From assembly GCA_016703025.1 (NCBI GenBank), contig JADJCV010000004.1, positions 2,049,501 through 2,113,500 on the forward strand: a DNA stretch of 64,000 bases. The letters run 5' to 3'. Origin of the DNA: Candidatus Avedoeria danica. GTDB taxonomy: Bacteria > Chloroflexota > Anaerolineae > Epilineales > Epilineaceae. The translations under genes and the position numbers were made by a program. This document shows, piece after piece, positions 1 through 6,336 of the stretch. The notes beneath the pieces were generated by a model. It searched no databases, was not told where the DNA came from, and worked only from the letters and a program-made list of their open reading frames with translations. Each line of letters begins with the position of its first letter. The first letter of the stretch is position 1.

Positions 1-421
1 CGTCCACACCGACTTCCCGTCGCACGTGGAACACGACGACGGTGTAGCGCGGGTCCACGGCCGACCGAATGCGAATCTGATCACCCGCCCACTCTTCCGT
101 CACGCCCACGACGAGCCCGTCCAACGGCGACACGACCTGGACCGTCGTCCACGGCGGCCGGTGCGGCCGGCCCGGCTCGCCGCCGGTGAACTGGAAGTAG
201 TGCTTCATGCTCCGGCAGCGCTCGATGCCGTCGCTGTAGTCGTGGCCGACGCCGGACCGGAAGCGGCTGATCCGGGCGACGCGGTCGAGCGGCACGTGGA
301 GCTGGGCGACGATGACGTCGTGCCGGGTCGCCACGTCCCGCCGCCCACAGCCCAGGGCGACGATCGCCCCCGCCGCGAGGACGGCAACCCGCATGAACCG
401 CTTGGCACAAGCGCCGTGCAT
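1..421 (-). CDS. Lipoprotein, N-terminal part (3' end beyond left edge)
   Basis: About 140 residues are visible and the reading frame stays open to the window edge. The start at 421 is chosen because a purine-rich GGGAGAGAGGG lies just upstream of it. An ATG at 394 would give a shorter, more typical signal peptide. The N-terminus is basic, then hydrophobic (RVAVLAAGAIVALGC), and ends in a lipobox-like LGC at Cys25, so export and lipid anchoring are predicted. The mature part has a segment with PLDGLVVGV near residues 90-100. It resembles the beta-strand core of M23-type (LytM) domains, but no metal ligands are in view, so the function is open. The gene is divergent from the acyl-CoA synthetase, 65 bases away. 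Confidence 0.7.
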   Translation of the reverse strand, partial: MHGACAKRFMRVAVLAAGAIVALGCGRRDVATRHDVIVAQLHVPLDRVARISRFRSGVGHDYSDGIERCRSMKHYFQFTGGEPGRPHRPPWTTVQVVSPLDGLVVGVTEEWAGDQIRIRSAVDPRYTVVVFHVRREVGVD

Positions 422-486
422 CGGTACCCTCTCTCCCAGCGTGCCGTCCGCGCAACGAGCGCCCCCGCCCCGGATGAGATTACCAG

Positions 487-2478
487 ATGTCCGACCCCTT
501 CACCTTCGGCGGCCCGATCGTCTGGCGTCCGACACCCGCGCACATCGCCCGCGCGAACCTGACGGCCTTCATGGCCGCCAACGGCATCGTCGTCGACGGC
601 GCCGACAGCGGGGACCGTGTGAGCGACGCCTTCGACGCCCTCATGCGGCGCAGCACGGACGACGTCGCCTGGTTCACGGACGCCGTCCTCCGCTGGCTCG
701 ACATCCGCTTCGCCACGCCGTACACCGACGTCGTCGACCTCGCCCGTGGCATCCAATGGCCGGACTGGTGCGTCGGCGGCCGGATGAACGTCGTCCACAA
801 CTGCTTGGACAAGCACGCCGGCACGGCCACCGATGCGCAGCCCGCGCTGATCTTCGAGGGCGAAGAGGGCGCCGAGCGCACCCTCACCTACGCCGAGCTG
901 CGCGCCGAGGTGAACCGCGCCGCCAACGCCCTCACCGCGCTCGGCCTCGGCAAGGGCGACGCCGTCGGGATCTTCATGCCGATGGTCCCGGAGATCGTCG
1001 TCGCGTTGCTCGCGATCGCGAAGATCGGCGCGATCGCGCTGCCCCTGTTCAGCGGCTACGGCGCCGAAGCGATCATCGGCCGGCTCGTCGACGCCGACGC
1101 CAAGGCGATCCTCACCGCCGACGGCGCCTTCCGCCGCGGCAAGCCCAGCCCGATGAAGCCCGTCGCCGACGATGCCGCCGCCTCGATCCCGACGCTCCGG
1201 CACATGATCGTCCTCCGCCGCACCGGCCAGGAAGTGGCGATGACACCCGGCCGCGACCACTGGTGGCACGACCTCGTCGCGTCCCAATCCGACGACGCGC
1301 CGACGGCCGATACCGCCGCCGAAGACCCGCTCATGCTCATCTACACCTCCGGCACCACCGGCAAGCCCAAGGGCGCGCTGCACACGCACTGCGGCTTCCC
1401 GGTGAAGGCCGCCCAGGACATGGCCTTCGGCACGGACGTCCACGCCGGCGACCGGATCTTCTGGATGACGGACATGGGCTGGATGATGGGCCCGTGGCTC
1501 GTCTTCGGCTCGTTGTTGCTCGGTGCGACGTGCGTCCTGTACGACGGCGCGCCGGACTTCCCCGGCCCGGACCGCATCTGGTCGCTCGTCGCCCGCCACA
1601 CCGTCGATGTCGTCGGCCTCTCGCCCACATGGGTCCGCGGCCTCGTCCCGCACGGCGACGCGCCGCACGCCGCGCACGACCTCAGCCGCGTCCGCGCCTT
1701 CGCCTCGACCGGCGAGCCCTGGAACCCCGACCCCTGGCACTGGCTCTTCGAGCGCGTCGGCCAAGGGCGGGTGCCGATCATCAACTACTCCGGCGGGACC
1801 GAGATCTCCGGCGGGATCGTCATGGGGAACCCGATCCTGCCCCTCAAAGCGTGCGCCTTCAGCGGCCCGTGCCCCGGCATCGCCGCCGACGTCGTCGACG
1901 AGGCCGGCCGCTCGGTCCGCAACGCCGTCGGCGAGCTCGTCATCCGCGCGCCGTGGATCGGCATGACCCGCGGCTTCTGGAAGGACCCCGACCGCTACAT
2001 CGAGACCTACTGGTCCCGCTTCCCCGACGTCTGGGTGCACGGCGACTTCGCCGCGATCGACGAGGACGGCCTGTGGTACATCCTCGGCCGTTCGGACGAC
2101 ACGATCAAGATCGCCGGCAAGCGCCTCGGCCCGGCCGAGGTCGAGTCCGTCCTCGTCCACCATCCGGCCGTCGTCGAGGCGGCGGCGATCGGCGTGCCGG
2201 ACGACGTGAAGGGCAGCGCCCTGGTCTGCTTCTGCGTGCTGCTCGCCGGCGTGGAACCGTCCGAAGCCCTCCGCGCCGAACTCCGGGCCGCCGTCGTCGC
2301 CGCCATGGGCAAGGCGCTCGCCCCCAAGGCCGTTCTCTTCGCCGCGGACCTCCCCAAGACGCGCAACGCCAAGGTCATGCGCCGCATGGTCCGCAGCGCC
2401 CACCTCGGCCTGCCGCCCGGCGACACGTCGTCCCTCGTGAACCCCGACGCCGTCACCGCCATCGCCCACGCGTCGTGA
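487..2478 (+). CDS. AMP-forming acyl-CoA synthetase (acetyl/propionyl-CoA synthetase-like)
   Basis: A 663-residue member of the ANL adenylating superfamily. It should activate a short carboxylic acid with ATP and CoA, giving acyl-CoA, AMP and PPi in the cytoplasm. The phosphate loop YTSGTTGKPKG is at residues 286-296. The adenylate-binding part NYSGGTE, the hinge region GRSDDTIKIAGKRLGP and the C-terminal catalytic-lysine motif PKTRNAKVMRR (Lys629) follow in the usual order. The last motif has N-A-K where acetyl-CoA synthetases usually have S-G-K. The chain length fits the acetyl/propionyl-CoA synthetase branch, but the substrate cannot be read from the sequence. There is no clear Shine-Dalgarno site, and no operon partner, since the next gene has its own promoter. 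Confidence 0.9.
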   Translation: MSDPFTFGGPIVWRPTPAHIARANLTAFMAANGIVVDGADSGDRVSDAFDALMRRSTDDVAWFTDAVLRWLDIRFATPYTDVVDLARGIQWPDWCVGGRMNVVHNCLDKHAGTATDAQPALIFEGEEGAERTLTYAELRAEVNRAANALTALGLGKGDAVGIFMPMVPEIVVALLAIAKIGAIALPLFSGYGAEAIIGRLVDADAKAILTADGAFRRGKPSPMKPVADDAAASIPTLRHMIVLRRTGQEVAMTPGRDHWWHDLVASQSDDAPTADTAAEDPLMLIYTSGTTGKPKGALHTHCGFPVKAAQDMAFGTDVHAGDRIFWMTDMGWMMGPWLVFGSLLLGATCVLYDGAPDFPGPDRIWSLVARHTVDVVGLSPTWVRGLVPHGDAPHAAHDLSRVRAFASTGEPWNPDPWHWLFERVGQGRVPIINYSGGTEISGGIVMGNPILPLKACAFSGPCPGIAADVVDEAGRSVRNAVGELVIRAPWIGMTRGFWKDPDRYIETYWSRFPDVWVHGDFAAIDEDGLWYILGRSDDTIKIAGKRLGPAEVESVLVHHPAVVEAAAIGVPDDVKGSALVCFCVLLAGVEPSEALRAELRAAVVAAMGKALAPKAVLFAADLPKTRNAKVMRRMVRSAHLGLPPGDTSSLVNPDAVTAIAHAS

Positions 2479-2494
2479 TCCCACCCCCAACGCA

Positions 2495-2523
2495 TTGCCC
2501 CCCCGCCCCCACCCCCGTATAGT
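2495..2523 (+). promoter_or_regulatory. Sigma70-type promoter, probably leaderless
   Basis: TTGCCC at 2495-2500 and TATAGT at 2518-2523 are separated by 17 bases. The ATG at 2532 follows only 8 bases after the -10 box, and no Shine-Dalgarno sequence is present. Transcription would therefore start at or next to the start codon. Confidence 0.5.
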
Positions 2524-2531
2524 TCCCCCCC

Positions 2532-3851
2532 ATGTCCCGCTCGCCAGCCCGGCTCCGCGTCGGCCTCAACGCGCTCCTCCTCTCGCTGTCCGATGATCAC
2601 CGCGCCGCCGGCATCCACCGCTACATCGTCGCCCTGTTGGATGCCCTCGGCCGTCGCGGTGACGTCGCCGTCACGGCGTTCACCGCCGACGCGCGGGCCC
2701 GTCGCGTCCTGCCGCCCGCCATCGACATCCACCTGGCGCCCGCCTGGACGCGTCGGCGGAGCCTGCGGATCGCCTACGAGCAGCTCGCGCTGCCGCTCGG
2801 CCTCCGTCGGCGGCACGTCGACGTGTTTCACAGCGCCGCGTATGCCATGCCCGCACTCGGCGCTCCGCCGGCCGTCGTCACCGTCCACGACCTTTCGTTC
2901 GTCCGCGTGCCCGAGACGTTCCCGCGCCGCCAGGCCCGCTACCTGACGGCCGCCACGCGCCACGCCGTGCGCCACGCCCGCGCCCTCATCGCCATCTCGG
3001 ACTTCACCCGCCGCGAGCTCATCGACGCCCTCGGCGCCGATCCGAGCCGCGTCCACGTCGTCCCCAACGGCGTCGACGCCGCTTTCGCCCCGCCCCGCCC
3101 GGCCGAGATCGCCGCCTTCCGCCGGCGGACCGGGCTGCCGGAGCGGTACGTGCTTTCCGTCGGGACGATGCAGCCGCGGAAGAACTACGGCGTGTTGCTG
3201 GAGGCGTATGCGCGGCTGCGGGGGGCCGAAGGCGGCGTGGGCGGAGCATCAGCAAGTGGGGTCGACGCTCCGCCCGCCCTCGTCATCGCCGGTGCGCCGG
3301 GCTGGGGGAACAGCGACGTTGCCGCCGTCGCCGACCGCCTGGGCATCCGGGGGGACGTCGTGCTGCCCGGCTTCATCGACCAAACGGACCTGCCGCTGCT
3401 CTACGCCGCGGCCGACGTCTTCGCCATGCCAAGCCGCTACGAAGGCTTCGGCCTGCCGGCGCTCGAGGCGATGGCCTGCGGCACGCCGGTCATCGTGAGC
3501 GATGCCGGCAGCCTGCCCGAGGTCGTCGGGGATGCCGGCCTCACGGTTGGGCCGGACGACGTCGCCGGGTGGTCGGCGGCGCTTCTGGCGCTTCTCACCG
3601 ACCCAGCGCGGAGAGCGTCGATGTCGGCGCGCGGCCAGGCGCAAGCGGCACGCTTCAACTGGGACCGCACCGCCGAGCTGACCGTCGACGTCTACCGGAC
3701 AGCCCTCGAACACCCGACCGGGCAGTTTGGTGCCCACCCGCCAAGCATACTCCCCCTCCCCCAGTCTTGGGGGAGGGGGTCGGGGGGAGAGGGCCTTGGG
3801 CCGCGGGCTGGGGACCTCCGCAGCCGACCCACCATCGACGGCCGTCAATGA
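2532..3851 (+). CDS. GT4-family glycosyltransferase
   Basis: A 439-residue GT-B fold glycosyltransferase of family 4, transferring a sugar from an NDP-sugar donor, probably in surface polysaccharide assembly. The N-terminal half starts LRVGLNALLL. The C-terminal donor-binding half has SVGTMQPRKN, and the EX7E signature EGFGLPALE runs from Glu304 to Glu312, followed by ACGTPVI. The normal domain ends near residue 395. The remaining residues are translated from a dispersed hairpin repeat (3752-3779) and read as low-complexity sequence. The stop codon overlaps the next start as ATGA, so the sugar transferase downstream is translationally coupled and the pair likely acts in one exopolysaccharide pathway. 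Confidence 0.9.
   Translation: MSRSPARLRVGLNALLLSLSDDHRAAGIHRYIVALLDALGRRGDVAVTAFTADARARRVLPPAIDIHLAPAWTRRRSLRIAYEQLALPLGLRRRHVDVFHSAAYAMPALGAPPAVVTVHDLSFVRVPETFPRRQARYLTAATRHAVRHARALIAISDFTRRELIDALGADPSRVHVVPNGVDAAFAPPRPAEIAAFRRRTGLPERYVLSVGTMQPRKNYGVLLEAYARLRGAEGGVGGASASGVDAPPALVIAGAPGWGNSDVAAVADRLGIRGDVVLPGFIDQTDLPLLYAAADVFAMPSRYEGFGLPALEAMACGTPVIVSDAGSLPEVVGDAGLTVGPDDVAGWSAALLALLTDPARRASMSARGQAQAARFNWDRTAELTVDVYRTALEHPTGQFGAHPPSILPLPQSWGRGSGGEGLGPRAGDLRSRPTIDGRQ
3752..3779. repeat. C-rich/G-rich perfect hairpin inside the glycosyltransferase 3' end
   Basis: The arms CCCCCTCCCCCA (3752-3763) and TGGGGGAGGGGG (3768-3779) are perfect complements around a GTCT loop, followed by more G-rich sequence. 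Repeats of this type are common between genes in filamentous Chloroflexota. Here it lies inside the coding frame, about 70 bases before the stop. Confidence 0.75.
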
Positions 3852-5296
3852 CATCCCCCACCCCCGCATCCTCCCCCCGCCCGTGGCTCCGCCGCCGCCT
3901 CGTCCTGCCGCTGGCCGACTTCGCCGCCGTCCACCTCGGCTGGTACCTCGCTTACGTCGTCCGCTACCGCTTCGAGGTCGGCGGCGACATCGGTCCGTCC
4001 AACCTCCTGCCATGGTCCGTCTACCAGCCATGGGGCATCGTGCTGGCGGCGATGATCGTCGTGCTGTGCGCGCTGGAGGGGCTGTACACCCGCCGCCGCA
4101 ACACACCGTGGTTCGAGGTCGTCTACGAACAGGCCACGAGCACGATCGTCGGTGTCGCGATCCTCACGATCGTCCTGTACGGCGTCCGCCCGCTCGCCCA
4201 GTCCCGCCTCATGCTGCCGTACGCCGCGGTGGCCACGGTGCTCGTGTTGGCGCTCGTGCGCGTCGGCGACGGCGCGTGGCAGCGCTGGCAGCGGCGGCGC
4301 GGGATCGGCGTGCAGCGCACGCTGATCGTCGGGGCGGGCGAGGCCGGGCGGGCGGTCATGCGCAACCTGCTGGCCCGGCCCAGCCTCGGCTACGACGTCG
4401 TCGGCTTCCTGGACGACCATCCGGACAAGCTGGACAAGGCGATCGGCCGGTGGGCGCCGCTCGGCAGCACGCGCCAGCTCGGGCGGCTGCTGCGCGAGGG
4501 CGGCGTCGACCTCGTCATCCTGGCGCTGCCGTGGACGGCCAGGGAGCGGATCGCGCACATGGTGGCGGACTGCGAGGCGCGCGGCGTCGGGGTCCGGATC
4601 GTCCCCGACCTGTTCCAGCTAAGCTTGAACCGGGTGGACAGCGACGCGCTGGGCGGCGTGCCGCTCCTGGCCGTCCGCCAACCGGTCATCCAAGGCTGGC
4701 GGCTGCGGCTTAAGCGGGCGATCGACGTCGGCTTTTCGCTCGTCTCCCTCACGCTCACGGCGCCCGTGCTGGCCCTGACGGCGCTCGCGATCCGTCTCGA
4801 GGGCCCCGGCCCGATCTTCTTCCGCCAGACCCGCGTCGGCCGGCACGGACGCGACTTCACGTTCTTCAAGTTCCGCTCGATGGTCCCGGGCGCCGAGGAA
4901 GTGCTGCCGGACCTTCAGGCCCACAACGAAGCCGAGGGTCCGATCTTCAAGATGCGCGCGGACCCACGCGTGACCCGCGTCGGGCGCTGGATCCGCCGGC
5001 TGTCCATCGACGAGCTGCCGCAGCTGCTGAACGTCCTGAGGGGCGACATGAGCCTCGTCGGCCCGCGGCCGCCGCTCCCGTCCGAGGTCGCCAGCTACCA
5101 GCCGTGGCACCGTCGCCGGCTGGACGTTGCGCCCGGCATGACGGGCTTGTGGCAGGTCAGCGGCCGGAGCAAGCTCACGTTCGACGAGATGGTCATGCTC
5201 GACCTCTACTACGCCGAAAACTGGTCGCTCATGCTGGATCTGCGGATCCTGCTGCGCACCGTGCCGACGGTCCTCCTCGGAACCGGGGCGTACTAG
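3848..5296 (+). CDS. Polyprenyl-phosphate sugar transferase (exopolysaccharide initiation, WcaJ-like)
   Basis: A 482-residue membrane enzyme that would transfer a sugar phosphate to undecaprenyl phosphate, starting a polysaccharide repeat unit. The start at 3848 overlaps the upstream stop (ATGA). Four or so hydrophobic segments fill residues 15-140. A Rossmann-like domain (TLIVGAGEAGRAVM) follows at about 155-270. The catalytic bacterial sugar transferase domain runs from about 287 (KRAIDVGFSLVSL) through FKFRSMVPGAEE near 340 to GDMSLVGPRPPLP near 398. The order and length match the exopolysaccharide polyprenyl glycosylphosphotransferase family. The donor sugar is unknown. Confidence 0.93.
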   Translation: MTSPTPASSPRPWLRRRLVLPLADFAAVHLGWYLAYVVRYRFEVGGDIGPSNLLPWSVYQPWGIVLAAMIVVLCALEGLYTRRRNTPWFEVVYEQATSTIVGVAILTIVLYGVRPLAQSRLMLPYAAVATVLVLALVRVGDGAWQRWQRRRGIGVQRTLIVGAGEAGRAVMRNLLARPSLGYDVVGFLDDHPDKLDKAIGRWAPLGSTRQLGRLLREGGVDLVILALPWTARERIAHMVADCEARGVGVRIVPDLFQLSLNRVDSDALGGVPLLAVRQPVIQGWRLRLKRAIDVGFSLVSLTLTAPVLALTALAIRLEGPGPIFFRQTRVGRHGRDFTFFKFRSMVPGAEEVLPDLQAHNEAEGPIFKMRADPRVTRVGRWIRRLSIDELPQLLNVLRGDMSLVGPRPPLPSEVASYQPWHRRRLDVAPGMTGLWQVSGRSKLTFDEMVMLDLYYAENWSLMLDLRILLRTVPTVLLGTGAY

Positions 5297-5336
5297 TACT
5301 CTGTCACTGCGGAATCTCCGGCCTCCTTACTCTGCC

Positions 5337-5371
5337 GGGCACCCCAGGCACGTCCGGTGGCGGGGCACCGG
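5337..5371 (+). repeat. Dispersed 35-base repeat, copy 1
   Basis: A GGGCACCCCAGGC-led 35-mer matching 15294-15328 at 30 of 35 positions by eye. This copy lies between the sugar transferase and the FmdB-type gene. Confidence 0.6.
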
Positions 5372-5397
5372 CGCGTTCCACAATCGCGCGACCCGGC

Positions 5398-5403
5398 TAC
5401 AAT
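5398..5403 (+). promoter_or_regulatory. -10 element (GGC-TACAAT)
   Basis: TACAAT preceded by GGC, 38 bases before the ATG at 5442. No convincing -35 box is seen. The same arrangement recurs upstream of several genes in the window. Confidence 0.5.
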
Positions 5404-5441
5404 CCATCGTCCGAAGACCGACGATCCGGAGCGGGGCGACG

Positions 5442-5933
5442 ATGCCGACCTACGAATACGTGTGCGACGCCTGCCAAGCCGAGTTCGAGCGCGTCCAGCG
5501 CTTCAGCGAGGACGCGATCCGCGACTGCCCGGTCTGCGGCGCGCCCAAGGCCCGCCGGCGGATCTCGGCCGCCGGCATCGTGTTCAAAGGCAGCGGCTGG
5601 TACCTCCACGACAGCAAGCGCTCGTCGGCCGGCAAGCCGGCGGCGTCCAAGGACGGCGGCAAGTCGGGCGATGGCGACGGCAAGCCGGATGGCGGCGCGA
5701 AGGGCGACGCTGCGGCAGGCGACGGCGTCGCGAAGGGCGAGAACGCAGCCAAGGGCGACGGGGGCGGCAAGGCCGATGGCTCGTCGTCCGGCGGCTCGGG
5801 GCCGTCATCCGGGGACCCGTCGCCGCCGACGGCACCGTCGTCCCCATCCGGTGCCGGGCCGGCGGGATCGTCCGGATCGGCGGGGAGTCCTACATCTGGA
5901 ACGAGCTCTCCCACGGCACGATCCGCGACGTAA
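5442..5933 (+). CDS. FmdB-type zinc ribbon protein with low-complexity tail
   Basis: A 163-residue cytoplasmic protein. Residues 1-50 form an FmdB/CxxC-CxxC regulatory zinc ribbon, starting MPTYEYVCDACQ, with ligands Cys8, Cys11, Cys29 and Cys32 and the typical ending GIVFKGSGWY. The rest is Gly/Lys/Asp- then Ser/Pro-rich and looks disordered. The family is common and small, often found singly, and its exact role is unknown. GGAGCGGGG before the ATG can serve as a ribosome site. The last 44 bases overlap the 3' end of the convergent gene at 5890-6195, so part of the tail may be a by-product of that overlap. Confidence 0.85.
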   Translation: MPTYEYVCDACQAEFERVQRFSEDAIRDCPVCGAPKARRRISAAGIVFKGSGWYLHDSKRSSAGKPAASKDGGKSGDGDGKPDGGAKGDAAAGDGVAKGENAAKGDGGGKADGSSSGGSGPSSGDPSPPTAPSSPSGAGPAGSSGSAGSPTSGTSSPTARSAT

Positions 5934-6195
5934 AGTCGGTCACGTGCTCCTCGAGCTTGTCCCGCAGCGTCGCCCAGCCGTCCGAGGCCAGCGCCTGCTT
6001 GATCACCTCGGCGTCCTCGGCCACCCAGCCGACGATCACCTGCGGACCCTCGCCGTACATCGTGAACCACGAGTCGACCGGGTGCAGGCCGAAGGCCATC
6101 AGGCCCGGGACGAACTCCTTGGCGTGAAAGGCCACGTATGCCTGCTCCTGGCCCCGGATGATGTTCCAGGTCATGAGGAGCTTCGAGAACTGCAT
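5890..6195 (-). CDS. Small conserved protein, dimeric alpha-beta barrel-like
   Basis: A 101-residue cytoplasmic protein beginning MQFSKLLMTWNIIRGQEQAY. The start at 6195 is chosen because GGAG lies 6-9 bases upstream and a TATAAT box lies 34 bases further up. The alternating pattern (a strand with a conserved TWNI, helix, strand DSWFTMYG, strand PQVIVGWV, then a long helix and VPWESSFQ) suggests a Dabb or ABM-like ferredoxin fold. I infer the fold only, since no catalytic residues are recognised. It converges on the FmdB-type gene with a 44-base overlap and is divergent from the secreted protein at 6337. Confidence 0.75.
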   Translation of the reverse strand: MQFSKLLMTWNIIRGQEQAYVAFHAKEFVPGLMAFGLHPVDSWFTMYGEGPQVIVGWVAEDAEVIKQALASDGWATLRDKLEEHVTDFTSRIVPWESSFQM

Positions 6196-6229
6196 GCGCT
6201 GCTCCGGGCAGAGGTCGTCGGGACGGTCG

Positions 6230-6235
6230 ATTATA
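6230..6235 (-). promoter_or_regulatory. -10 element (GGC-TATAAT) for the Dabb-like gene
   Basis: On the minus strand the consensus TATAAT is preceded by GGC and followed by CG, 34 bases before the start at 6195. Confidence 0.6.
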
Positions 6236-6336
6236 GCCCTCCGGCGGGGCAGGCGGCCATCCCGCCCCTCTATCCTCCGCCCGCCGCGCACGGTTCAACC
6301 CGATAACGACGTCCCGTCCGCCCCGGAGAGCGACGC

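Noticed and set aside
205..2490. Long open frames on both strands over the acyl-CoA synthetase
   Set aside because: Only the frame 487-2478 has family motifs; the others are stop-free because of GC bias.
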